DNA of 35,901 nucleotides from a virus. A model generated the notes under the pieces. That model ran no database searches. It was not told the DNA's origin and was given only the letters and a program-made list of their open reading frames with translations. Shown here one piece after another: positions 24,751 through 30,306 of this stretch; position 1 is the first letter of the stretch; each line of letters begins with the position of its first letter. The translations under genes and the position numbers were made by a program. The stretch lies in the IMG/VR virus record IMGVR_UViG_3300032954_000048, positions 1 to 35,901 of that record; one strand, 5' to 3'.

Positions 24751-24870
24751 GCCCGTCGCGGGAAGAACCCGGAAGCGGCTGAAGGGCGGACGCGGCAATC
24801 ATGCCGCCAACGTGGGAAGTGTTCCCACCTGCTTACCTAAGGCGCAAGCCCCAGATGGCACCGCGACGGG
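24747..24870. ncRNA. Candidate structured RNA with nested hairpins and pseudoknot-type pairings
   Basis: In the 161-base gap 24716-24876 there is no gene but dense complementarity. CCCGTCGCGG (24752-24761) pairs with CCGCGACGGG (24861-24870). GTAAGC (24747-24752) pairs with GCTTAC (24831-24836), crossing the first stem as in a pseudoknot. Two perfect hairpins lie inside: GCGGCA-ATCA-TGCCGC (24792-24807) and GTGGGAA-GTG-TTCCCAC (24812-24828). GCGGCAA can alternatively pair with TTGCCGC at 24871-24877. Strand is undetermined. No known ribozyme or riboswitch class is recognised. The left end overlaps the promoter -35. Confidence 0.4.
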
Positions 24871-24876
24871 TTGCCG

Positions 24877-25161
24877 CTAAGGTAGTCGGATCGCGAAGCC
24901 GATACTGAAGCTGCGGCGGCGAGTCCGAATGATTCCGGGATGCGGGAAGCTCGGCCCGTTGAAACTATCAAAATTCATCTGGATGCGGCTCCCGGTATGC
25001 GGGATCGGTACGGAGTAGTTGGAGACTTTCTCCCCGGTGCGAACCATGGTCTTGAAACGAACGGCGGGTGCCTGATGAGGGTGGGGCTGTGGAGCGTCCG
25101 GCAGTTCCGCGAGAGCGGCGTTAATCAAAAGGAACGCGACCAGTACGTGCCTCATCCGCAT
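24877..25161 (-). CDS. Small secreted protein with LPDAPQ motif
   Basis: 94 residues. Signal peptide HVLVAFLLINAALA (residues 5-18), then ELPDAPQPHPHQAP. I associate LPDAP right after a signal peptide with many Acidobacteriota secreted proteins, which hints at the host phylum. The mature part is short and ends in a beta-type pattern (RRRSFSIGFAIRLP). TATGGT ends five bases before ATG 25161 with no Shine-Dalgarno. Function unknown; possibly host-derived. Confidence 0.6.
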   Translation of the reverse strand: MRMRHVLVAFLLINAALAELPDAPQPHPHQAPAVRFKTMVRTGEKVSNYSVPIPHTGSRIQMNFDSFNGPSFPHPGIIRTRRRSFSIGFAIRLP

Positions 25162-25173
25162 AGTGTACCATAT

Positions 25174-25356
25174 TCACGCGGACATCATGATTCGTCTGGC
25201 TTCACATTCAAGCTCAACCAAACGCTGGATCGCGAGATCGCGGAGCCGTGTGGCTATCAGCTTCTCGCAGCCCTCACACGGGCAGTAGTTGACAATCGTG
25301 ATCTCTTTACGCAGCTTCTCGATTGTCTTGGAGATCAGTTCTTCGGGGAAGTCCAT
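25174..25356 (-). CDS. Small helical protein with CPCEGC (60 aa), likely leaderless
   Basis: ATG 25356 lacks a Shine-Dalgarno; GGTATTAA ends five bases upstream. Mostly helix (ELISKTIEKLRKEITI, LAIQRLVELECEARRIM) with YCPCEGC in the middle, possibly half of a zinc site. Unknown function. Confidence 0.5.
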   Translation of the reverse strand: MDFPEELISKTIEKLRKEITIVNYCPCEGCEKLIATRLRDLAIQRLVELECEARRIMMSA

Positions 25357-25382
25357 GTTCTTTAATACCGCACAAACGGCTG

Positions 25383-25580
25383 CTATGGGGATTCGACTCT
25401 CTCATAACCCGTCTCGGTCGCTTGCTCATCAGCCATGAATTCCAGTGGGTGTCTTTTGTGGTCGTGTAAGAATTCGCTGAGCCTCTCCATGTATTCCGGT
25501 GCGGAGTAGATCACCGACCCCTGTCCGATCCACAGGCGTTTCCGACACCCGTGACAAACCAGTTCGTAACAAACGCTCAT
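25383..25580 (-). CDS. Small zinc-finger-like protein (65 aa)
   Basis: ATG 25580 with GAGGAG 6 bases upstream. CYELVCHGCRKRLWIG at residues 4-19 gives a CxxxxCxxC site, and HDHKRH follows near residue 39, so a C2H2-like or treble-clef zinc site is likely. A GGTATTGT box lies about 16 bases before the start, giving a short leader that includes the ribosome site. Unknown function. Confidence 0.5.
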   Translation of the reverse strand: MSVCYELVCHGCRKRLWIGQGSVIYSAPEYMERLSEFLHDHKRHPLEFMADEQATETGYERVESP

Positions 25581-25609
25581 GTTTTACTCCTCACTTCTAC
25601 AATACCATG

Positions 25610-25638
25610 CAAACGGTTGCTATGGAGGGCTATTTCGT
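25610..25638. repeat. Direct repeat copy 1 (ACGGTTGCT...GGAGGGCTATTTCGT)
   Basis: CAAACGGTTGCTATGGAGGG followed by CTATTTCGT. A near copy lies at 25758-25787 (CAACGGTTGCTCTGGGGAGG then GCTATTTCGT) and a partial copy at 25373-25391 (CAAACGGCTGCTATGGGGA). Each copy spans the 3' end of one small minus-strand gene and the upstream region of the next. Confidence 0.6.
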
Positions 25639-25722
25639 AGGTGGTTTGGTTCTCGCCAGTAGTTCAGCCAACGTTGCCGGACGCCGCCAAGGGAACAGCC
25701 ATCGCATGAGTTTTCGGATCAT
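25630..25722 (-). CDS. Possible 30-residue peptide gene
   Basis: ATG 25722 to TAG 25630. The peptide begins MIRKLMRWLFPWRRPA and ends LAELLARTKPPTK: a basic amphipathic first half, rich in Trp and Arg, resembling membrane-active peptides. Its last codons share the repeat with the 51-residue gene upstream. TTATAT lies about 8 bases before the ATG; the Shine-Dalgarno is poor. It may be a real micro-gene or a duplication remnant. The rest of the gap 25581-25777 holds only the repeats and -10-like boxes. Confidence 0.3.
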   Translation of the reverse strand: MIRKLMRWLFPWRRPATLAELLARTKPPTK

Positions 25723-25757
25723 TACCTATATAACCTGCGAAAGAGGCGAAAGTTTAC

Positions 25758-25787
25758 AACGGTTGCTCTGGGGAGGGCTATTTCGTT
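25758..25787. repeat. Direct repeat copy 2
   Basis: See 25610-25638. The repeat includes the shared last codons ACG AAA TAG of the genes at 25630 and 25778, so it probably arose by segmental duplication during gene gain in this array. Confidence 0.6.
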
Positions 25788-25933
25788 GGCTGCTGTGCGG
25801 CTGGCTTCTTGTAATAGACAAAACCTTCAGGCTGGATGACCCGTGCCATGTACCCAGCACGTCCTGTCAGAATCACCTTGGCGGGGATTGTCACCATTAC
25901 GGTGTCGCCGACCTTTGGCTTAGACTTTTTCAT
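25778..25933 (-). CDS. Small basic beta-barrel-like protein (51 aa)
   Basis: ATG 25933 (MKKSKPKVGDTVMVTIP), overlapping the upstream gene by 14 bases. The sequence KVGDTVMVTIPAKVIL followed by AGYMARVIQPEG reads like a small SH3- or KOW-type barrel. A longer frame from 25984 is inside the upstream gene and is not used. C-terminal tail Lys/Pro/Gln-rich. Unknown function. Confidence 0.5.
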   Translation of the reverse strand: MKKSKPKVGDTVMVTIPAKVILTGRAGYMARVIQPEGFVYYKKPAAQQPTK

Positions 25934-26138
25934 AGGTCGGACAGAGAATAACAGCCACGGGTCTGCCCGTGCAGTGCAGGTCAATCATGGTGTAGCGGCT
26001 AATGATGTCTTTGACTTCCACGCCATTGTCCTGCTGGACGATGAGATAAGTCTGGGACGCATCAAGGCTGCGGTCTACGCCGACGACTGTGCCCTTCAAC
26101 TGAGTGTTGTTATCTTGAACTCGAATGACGTAATCCAT
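25920..26138 (-). CDS. Hypothetical beta-rich protein (72 aa)
   Basis: ATG 26138. MDYVIRVQDNNTQLKGTVVG, then YLIVQQDNGVEVKDIISRY, suggests a small barrel. Upstream GGTATTTTAGGATAACG contains both a -10-like TATTTT and a weak AGGA. It precedes the 51-residue gene with overlapping ends. No family recognised. Confidence 0.5.
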   Translation of the reverse strand: MDYVIRVQDNNTQLKGTVVGVDRSLDASQTYLIVQQDNGVEVKDIISRYTMIDLHCTGRPVAVILCPTYEKV

Positions 26139-26143
26139 AGTCG

Positions 26144-26350
26144 TTATCCTAAAATACCAGCCCCACGCAGGAACGGCATCTCACCACGGTAGGCGAGCGT
26201 CTGCTGGATGGTTTTGGCGAGAAGTTCGTGTTTGTACCGCAGGTCGGTGTCGGTCACATTTTTAAGGGCGTCGTCATGGTAGTTCAAACGGAGCCGAAGT
26301 GTGGTGCTATCGGCGGTGAGATTGATGAGTGAAACGTCAGTATAGTCCAT
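26144..26350 (-). CDS. Hypothetical protein (68 aa)
   Basis: ATG 26350 with ACGGAAAT upstream. The chain begins beta-like (SLINLTADSTTLRLRLNY) and continues as helix (DLRYKHELLAKTIQQTLA). Six bases separate its stop from the next start. Unknown function. Confidence 0.5.
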   Translation of the reverse strand: MDYTDVSLINLTADSTTLRLRLNYHDDALKNVTDTDLRYKHELLAKTIQQTLAYRGEMPFLRGAGILG

Positions 26351-26380
26351 TATTTCCGTGCCTTCGCTGGATCACCAGCG

Positions 26381-26557
26381 TTATTCGTTCAGTGCTTGCT
26401 CAAGCGAGCGTTTGATTGTGTTATGAAGCCGCTGTACCATCGGTACGTCTCGTTTGCGAATCAGATTCAGACGTTCGCATTCAGCCAGAGCACAAGATAG
26501 TGTGCCAGCTTGACGTTGTGTAATGGGTGGAATTTGGACTTTCGTGCGTTTTGCCAT
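26381..26557 (-). CDS. Small helical protein (58 aa)
   Basis: ATG 26557 to TAA 26381, with GGAAGG 7 bases upstream. Begins MAKRTKVQIPPITQRQAG and contains CALAECERLNLIRK and VQRLHNTIKRSLEQAL: basic N-terminus then two helices, possibly a small nucleic-acid-binding or regulatory protein. A sigma70-like promoter lies 60-90 bases upstream. Coding looks convincing in length, charge and ribosome site. Confidence 0.55.
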   Translation of the reverse strand: MAKRTKVQIPPITQRQAGTLSCALAECERLNLIRKRDVPMVQRLHNTIKRSLEQALNE

Positions 26558-26617
26558 ACTGTTACCTTCCTAGTACAATCTGACCGTGGTTACCGCCACT
26601 TTCGGGTAGTGTCTTCT

Positions 26618-26647
26618 ATGATACGTTACCTTCGCAAGTTCTTGCAA
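26618..26647 (-). promoter_or_regulatory. Sigma70-like promoter upstream of the 58-residue gene
   Basis: Minus strand: TTGCAA, 18-base spacer, TATCAT. It would produce a leader of about 55 bases containing GGTAACC repeats and the GGAAGG ribosome site. TTGCAAGAACTTGC within it is partly repetitive. The rest of gap 26558-26673 shows no gene. Confidence 0.4.
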
Positions 26648-26673
26648 GTACAGGAAACGTCCGATAAGCCGCC

Positions 26674-26838
26674 TTATGGAAAATAGGGCCGGAGAATTCG
26701 TTGCGGCACATCTCCGAATTTCTCTTTAGCCCATGCTTCGGCTTCGGCTTGTGAACCGTATTCGTAGGCGTACCCTTTGATGATCGTCCATTTGTCATCG
26801 GCTGTGCGAATGACGAGCACTTGTTCATCGATGTTCAT
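26674..26838 (-). CDS. Small acidic protein (54 aa)
   Basis: ATG 26838 to TAA 26674. MNIDEQVLVIRTADDKWTII, then AYEYGSQAEAEAWAKEKFGD: a beta-hairpin followed by a helix, like many small phage proteins. The frame ending at 26616 on the same strand is a shadow of this gene. The start follows the previous stop by two bases (TAACGATG). Function unknown. Confidence 0.6.
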   Translation of the reverse strand: MNIDEQVLVIRTADDKWTIIKGYAYEYGSQAEAEAWAKEKFGDVPQRILRPYFP

Positions 26839-26840
26839 CG

Positions 26841-27062
26841 TTAAACATACCCCTCTGATTTTAGTCGAGCCCTGACCCGTTTCCAGTTCGCTCTGAGCAG
26901 GAGCTTGTCTTTCTTACTGAGCTTCGATTCAACCACCCTCATTTGACGCCCCATCCACTTCAAGTCCGCTCCGCTGACCAGCGTCATCCCAAGAGCCAAG
27001 TACCTGTACATCCGCTCCGGGTCTTTTAGTCTGTCCTGCAATGGTTGAGTTTTAAGTGTCAT
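26841..27062 (-). CDS. Basic helical protein (73 aa)
   Basis: ATG 27062 overlaps the upstream stop as ATGA. Helices LKDPERMYRYLALGMTL and MRVVESKLSKKDKLLLRANW; strongly basic C-terminus (RVRARLKSEG). No family recognised; a nucleic-acid-binding role would fit the charge. Confidence 0.55.
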   Translation of the reverse strand: MTLKTQPLQDRLKDPERMYRYLALGMTLVSGADLKWMGRQMRVVESKLSKKDKLLLRANWKRVRARLKSEGYV

Positions 27063-27307
27063 ATCAACTCGACGAGAGTTTCCAACTCTTGAATCTCCTG
27101 CGTCCGTTGTTGTGGTGGTTCTCCTGCAAGGTACATCCAAGCGGGGTGATGCGTCAAGTCTTCGTTAAACTCGATCTCGATCTGACGCCACGAAATGTAA
27201 TGCTTGGAGCACATCCAAATCGGACCGAACTTGGCGAAGGCATGGTCGCCGCAATACTGGTTGTTCCGCAGGTACATGATGACTTGGCAAGTGGGTGCGT
27301 CTGTCAC
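27059..27307 (-). CDS. Hypothetical protein with CQV...CGDH...CSKH (82 aa)
   Basis: GTG 27307 overlaps the upstream stop as GTGA, with TGGAG 7 bases before it. Cys/His groups (TCQVIMYL, QYCGDHAFAKFG, WMCSKHYISW) suggest a zinc site. The C-terminus is acidic helix (TQEIQELETLVELI). Unknown function. Confidence 0.55.
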   Translation of the reverse strand: MTDAPTCQVIMYLRNNQYCGDHAFAKFGPIWMCSKHYISWRQIEIEFNEDLTHHPAWMYLAGEPPQQRTQEIQELETLVELI

Positions 27308-27558
27308 GGTGTCTCCACGGTTGGGTCGATGCCTTTCACTCCCAGCGCCTTCAATTTCTTCTTGATCTCGTAAACTTTATCGTCGGAATACAACTTCACG
27401 CCAATCGGTCGAACGACCTCTTCATAGGTCTTACCCTCGTTGCCGGGATCGGAGATTGCTTCAAGCATCTGCTGATGTGCCGCTAAACAGATGCGGGACA
27501 GCCGCCTGTTCAGGCGAGCAATGACGTTGCGTTTTGCTCTACTAAGCCGCCGTGTCAC
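27304..27558 (-). CDS. Basic hypothetical protein (84 aa)
   Basis: GTG 27558 overlaps the preceding stop as GTGA with TGGAG upstream. N-terminus very basic (RRLSRAKRNVIARLNRRLSR), then TYEEVVRPIGVKLYSDDKVY and a Lys-rich helix. It ends DPTVETP, almost the same as the C-terminus of the upstream gene (HPTVETP), because a 17-base repeat spans both gene junctions. Confidence 0.55.
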   Translation of the reverse strand: MTRRLSRAKRNVIARLNRRLSRICLAAHQQMLEAISDPGNEGKTYEEVVRPIGVKLYSDDKVYEIKKKLKALGVKGIDPTVETP

Positions 27559-27824
27559 GGTGTCTCCACAGTCGGGTGATCGTATTTAACTGAATGCCCA
27601 CCGCACCCGCCGCAGCGGTTCAGCGGCACCCACTCTTCGCCTTTGCTCTTGTTGACCTCGCCAGCACCATCCCAGCCAATGACGCTGCTGTCGATGTACC
27701 AGAACCTCGTCAGGCAGCACTCACACGTGCTCCACGGGGCAGCGATCACATACCCGTCATACAGCCCGTGCAGATGTTCTTCGAGGGTTTGCCCGTGCTT
27801 ACACTTGGTTCGATCTAAACCCAT
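27555..27824 (-). CDS. Cys-rich small protein (89 aa), likely leaderless
   Basis: ATG 27824 (MGLDRTKCKHGQTLEEHLHG) with TATTGT ending five bases upstream and no Shine-Dalgarno. CKHG, STCECCLTRFWY and NRCGGCGGHSV suggest one or two zinc knuckles. First gene of the four-gene overlapping run down to 26841. Confidence 0.55.
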   Translation of the reverse strand: MGLDRTKCKHGQTLEEHLHGLYDGYVIAAPWSTCECCLTRFWYIDSSVIGWDGAGEVNKSKGEEWVPLNRCGGCGGHSVKYDHPTVETP

Positions 27825-27843
27825 ACCGTACAATACGGGCGAT

Positions 27844-28266
27844 TTAGGAGAGTCCGAGGGCCTTCTTTTCGACAGCTATGCGGTTCAGGGCACGCTGGAG
27901 ATCGCCGCAGGCGGCTTGATAGCCGTGGTTCGGCTGGAATCCACACAACCACCAGTCCATCGCCTTGCCCCAGAGCTTGCCTTCGCAGGACGCACGCCAC
28001 GCATGGGCTGACATGGTCTCATCGTTCTGCCCGTTCATGAAGGTCACGTTCAGGAAGATGTCGAAAGCGTCTAGCCAGCGATGGATACGCCCCTCGTGGT
28101 TGGACTTCGCCATGGCGATGGCGATGTTCTCCGGCGTCATGGGCATGGAGTTTGAAGTGCCCCGGATCAGATGGTAAAGACGGAAGAGAAGGCTGACGAT
28201 GACGAGGGCAGTTGCCGCGATCAGGTAGATTTCGACGCCCAGCAGAACCTTGTGCAAGATGTCCAT
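27844..28266 (-). CDS. Small membrane-anchored protein (140 aa)
   Basis: Start taken at ATG 28266; the 5' region overlaps the divergent peptidase gene's promoter area. A single hydrophobic segment (LIAATALVIVSLLFRLY) is followed by a cytoplasmic helical domain (IHRWLDAFDIFLNVTFM, GKAMDWWLCGFQ, ALNRIAVEKKALG). A longer start at 28287 is possible. Unknown function. Confidence 0.45.
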   Translation of the reverse strand: MDILHKVLLGVEIYLIAATALVIVSLLFRLYHLIRGTSNSMPMTPENIAIAMAKSNHEGRIHRWLDAFDIFLNVTFMNGQNDETMSAHAWRASCEGKLWGKAMDWWLCGFQPNHGYQAACGDLQRALNRIAVEKKALGLS

Positions 28267-28300
28267 ACAGAAGGGTCTGGAAGTCATGGTATCATCGGGA

Positions 28301-28921
28301 ATGCAACGCAATTCCATCCATGAGGCGGGGCACGTAATCGCCAATATCGCCCTCGGCATTCGTTTCTACGACGTGCATATCGGACGAACTTGGTACACGG
28401 ACGAGAAGACCGGGCTCGTGCCGATGACGAGTCCACCAAACTCATTAGGGCATTGTGGCAGTGGGAAGGGAAAGGAACCTTTTCATCGGGAAATCGTTAA
28501 AGCCTCCGGGTACATCGCGGAATGGTTGTGGTGCAAACATAACAACCGCAGGTGGGGACGCACTTTCCGGAACATCCAGTACAGCCGGGATCGAAAGGGC
28601 ATCACCAACCTTCAGCGTGCCAAACGAGCCAGCCTGAAGCTCCTCGAAGCGAACTACAAGTACCTAACAAAGCTCGCCGAACTATTCGACGCCAACCAGA
28701 ACCACACGTTTAAGGAATCGGAGATTTTGCCCCTATGCGACATCTGGGAGACGAACCCGGTCTCGATGCACATGGCACTGGTGCTGAACGACAAAGGTAC
28801 GTGGGACGAAGTGCCGAACGATCCCAACATGGAATTTCATCGATACACGAGGAAGTTCAAGTGGTATCGTCCGAACTATCCGAAGCCGGAGGAAGTGCCG
28901 GACCACTGTCCGCTCAAATAA
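28301..28921 (+). CDS. Second M41 (FtsH-type) peptidase-like protein, plus strand
   Basis: 206 residues if ATG 28301 is used: TATCAT ends five bases before it. ATG 28286 is an alternative. IHEAGHVIANIALG (residues 6-19) is the HEAGH zinc motif of FtsH; SGYIAEWLW follows as in the AGR-AE segment, and SRDRKGITNLQRAK could supply the Asp ligand. No ATPase or membrane segment. Only about 190-206 residues, like the gene at 19253, but the two are not close copies. One of three plus-strand genes; it faces a tRNA cluster and may be independently regulated. Confidence 0.6.
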   Translation: MQRNSIHEAGHVIANIALGIRFYDVHIGRTWYTDEKTGLVPMTSPPNSLGHCGSGKGKEPFHREIVKASGYIAEWLWCKHNNRRWGRTFRNIQYSRDRKGITNLQRAKRASLKLLEANYKYLTKLAELFDANQNHTFKESEILPLCDIWETNPVSMHMALVLNDKGTWDEVPNDPNMEFHRYTRKFKWYRPNYPKPEEVPDHCPLK

Positions 28922-28923
28922 AT

Positions 28924-28999
28924 TGGCAGGGGGTGAGGGCAACGATCCCCCAACCTTCCGGGTCAAAGCCGGGTGCTCTGCCGATTGAGCTAACCCCCT
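28924..28999 (-). tRNA. tRNA-Gln (TTG), atypical T-loop
   Basis: 76 bases with encoded CCA. The acceptor AGGGGGT/ACCCCCT and the D- and T-stems pair fully. The loop CTTTGAC gives anticodon TTG, and discriminator G73 fits Gln. Two faults: a C-A mismatch at 27-43, and a T-loop reading ATCGTTG instead of the usual TTCGAAT, lacking the conserved A58. May be degenerate or have a special role. Confidence 0.65.
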
Positions 29000-29002
29000 G
29001 TT

Positions 29003-29076
29003 TGGCTGCCGGGGAGGGATTCGAACCCCCATACACTGATCCAAAGTCAGCGGTCCTGCCTTTGAACGACCCGGCA
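29003..29076 (-). tRNA. tRNA-Gln (TTG)
   Basis: 74 bases with encoded CCA. Acceptor TGCCGGG/CCCGGCA (U1-A72 and G73, typical of Gln). Anticodon loop CTTTGGA gives TTG; T-loop TTCGAAT is normal. It lies three bases upstream of the previous tRNA in transcription order, so both are probably cut from one precursor. The spacer 29077-29158 to the next tRNA contains a near direct repeat (CAYTTTTTGCGAT at 29094 and 29136) and no gene. Confidence 0.8.
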
Positions 29077-29158
29077 TCATGTGACTTCTACATCACATTT
29101 TTGCGATTTGTATCATAAAAGTGACGTGGGACGCACTTTTTGCGATATAAATCAATCT

Positions 29159-29244
29159 TGGAGCCGATGGAGGGATTCGAACCCCCGTGGGATTTCTCCG
29201 GCAGTTTACAAAACTGCTGCAATCGTCCGCTATGCGACATCGGC
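29159..29244 (-). tRNA. tRNA with long variable arm, anticodon TGT (Thr) by standard register
   Basis: 86 bases with encoded CCA. Acceptor GCCGATG/CATCGGC, three-pair D-stem, anticodon stem GCAGT/ACTGC with loop TTTGTAA (TGT, Thr), normal T-loop. The variable region (GGA-GAAA-TCC core) is a class II-type arm, unusual for Thr and more like Tyr, Ser or Leu. Shifted by one, the loop would read GTA (Tyr). Discriminator T73 matches the two other Thr tRNAs here. The 5' base directly follows the stop codon of the gene at 29245. Confidence 0.7.
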
Positions 29245-29496
29245 CTATGCGCGTCGGGCAAACCCGGTAAAGTCCACCACTGGTTTCGCCTTCGGCTGCG
29301 GAGGGTTCTCAATCACGAACTTGAGTTGCTCCGCAAAAATCTTTTCGTACTCGGCTTTGAGAGCATTCCCTTCGTCGATCAACTTCTGATCTCCGGTGCG
29401 GTAGCCCTCGGCTAATCTTTTAGTGAAGGCACGTCTTGCCTCCAACACTTTGGAACACAGGTAGAGTAGGTCTGACTGCTCATCTGTCAGTTGCAC
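29245..29496 (-). CDS. Helical hypothetical protein (83 aa)
   Basis: ATG 29496 with GGAGGG 7 bases upstream. Long helix (SDLLYLCSKVLEARRAFTKRL), acidic/basic coiled segment (ALKAEYEKIFAEQLKFV) and a Pro/Lys tail. The stop TAG is immediately followed by the first base of the tRNA at 29244. Function unknown. Confidence 0.55.
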   Translation of the reverse strand: MQLTDEQSDLLYLCSKVLEARRAFTKRLAEGYRTGDQKLIDEGNALKAEYEKIFAEQLKFVIENPPQPKAKPVVDFTGFARRA

Positions 29497-29518
29497 GATC
29501 CCTCCACTTAAGGAATCG

Positions 29519-29731
29519 TTAGCAACATACTCCGTTCATAGTTTCATGTCGGGGAACGTAACAGCCGGGGCAATCAACGCTCTCATACCAGTCAATCATT
29601 TCCTTGACGAACTGTTCCTTTGTCTTGCCCAGCCGTGCGATTCGTTCCGCCGAGTACATCGGGTGATCGAAACTGCGAATCACCTGCACATGCCCACAAC
29701 GGTGCTTTACTTCTTGCTGCCCTTCTCTCAT
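29519..29731 (-). CDS. Small protein with HRCGHVQ and CPGC (70 aa)
   Basis: ATG 29731 with AGGA 8 bases upstream. HRCGH near residue 10, and DCPGCY near residue 54, make a split zinc site; the middle is helical (ERIARLGKTKEQFVKEMIDW). A 6-bp hairpin (TAGGCG/CGCCTA) lies in the spacer upstream. Unknown function. Confidence 0.55.
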   Translation of the reverse strand: MREGQQEVKHRCGHVQVIRSFDHPMYSAERIARLGKTKEQFVKEMIDWYESVDCPGCYVPRHETMNGVCC

Positions 29732-29796
29732 ACGCTTTTCCTAATTAGGCGCTTTTCCGCCTATTTCCGAAATATATCAAAAACCGCCTAAGAACT

Positions 29797-29873
29797 TGGA
29801 GCCGCCGAGTGGATTCGAACCACCAACCTCGTCCCTTACCAAGGGAGTGTTCTACCGTTGAAACTACGGCGGC
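29797..29873 (-). tRNA. tRNA-Thr (GGT)
   Basis: 77 bases with encoded CCA. Acceptor GCCGCCG/CGGCGGC, T73, anticodon loop TTGGTAA (GGT). One C-C mismatch at 27-43. T-loop TTCGAAT normal. One base separates its 5' end from the 3' CCA of the next tRNA. Confidence 0.85.
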
Positions 29874-29874
29874 A

Positions 29875-29950
29875 TGGAGCCAGCGGGGAGGATCGAACTC
29901 CCGACCCCCGCGTTACGAGTGCGGTGCTCTACCAACTGAGCTACGCTGGC
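29875..29950 (-). tRNA. tRNA-Thr (CGT)
   Basis: 76 bases with encoded CCA. Acceptor GCCAGCG/CGCTGGC, T73, anticodon loop CTCGTAA (CGT, Thr), A-C mismatch at 31-39, T-loop TTCGATC. With TGT and GGT anticodons nearby, the phage carries Thr decoding for all ACN codons. Confidence 0.85.
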
Positions 29951-29968
29951 ATGTTATTCTGTGTCACG

Positions 29969-29991
29969 AAACCCCTTAAATCGAGGGGTTT
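29969..29991 (+). terminator. Possible plus-strand terminator hairpin
   Basis: AAACCCCT and AGGGGTTT (8 bp, 7-base loop) followed on the plus strand by TTGTT. It could stop transcription from the plus-strand peptidase gene about 1 kb upstream, or act on the minus strand as a processing hairpin between the 76-residue gene and the Thr tRNAs. Orientation is uncertain. Confidence 0.4.
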
Positions 29992-29993
29992 TG

Positions 29994-30224
29994 TTACGCA
30001 GAATGTTTGGCGTTCTTCCGTGGGCCTTTACGACCTTCCCACTGCGGCAGGTTCTTCCCCGCCACGAACGCCGCTATTCCTTCATACTTCTCACAAAGCC
30101 ACTTCACGTATGCGCAATCTTTCATGTGCATCCGCAAATTCCCACCTGTCCGAAGCCCACACCACCCACAGGGTGGTTCTGAGCAATCATTCGGCTCACG
30201 TCGAAATGTGGGCTCCGGTAACAT
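29994..30224 (-). CDS. Small C2HC-zinc-finger-like protein (76 aa)
   Basis: ATG 30224 lies five bases after the CCA end of the Ile tRNA. CGWCGLRTGGNLRMHMKDCAY (residues 19-39) has CxxC followed by His and Cys, like a zinc finger. The C-terminus is basic. No Shine-Dalgarno apart from weak pairing within the tRNA acceptor, so the mature mRNA may begin at the tRNA cut. Confidence 0.55.
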   Translation of the reverse strand: MLPEPTFRREPNDCSEPPCGWCGLRTGGNLRMHMKDCAYVKWLCEKYEGIAAFVAGKNLPQWEGRKGPRKNAKHSA

Positions 30225-30229
30225 GATCT

Positions 30230-30306
30230 TGGTCCGCCCGGAGGGATTCGAACCCCCGAATGACCACGCTAATCAGGCGTGCGCTTTACCAACTGGCTAC
30301 AGGCGG
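30230..30306 (-). tRNA. tRNA-Ile (GAT)-like
   Basis: 77 bases with encoded CCA. Acceptor CCGCCTG/CGGGCGG with one T-G pair, anticodon stem CACGC/GCGTG, loop CTGATTA (GAT, Ile) with an unusual T at 37, A73, T-loop TTCGAAT. Its 5' 38 bases overlap the end of the gene at 30269. Confidence 0.75.

Noticed and set aside
26365-26380. CGCTGG-ATCA-CCAGCG hairpin
   Set aside because: A 6-bp stem without a T-tract on the minus strand, just before a start codon; too weak to call a terminator.
26616-26828. Minus-strand frame of 70 codons
   Set aside because: The same DNA in another frame gives a better small protein (26674-26838) with a natural start and balanced composition.
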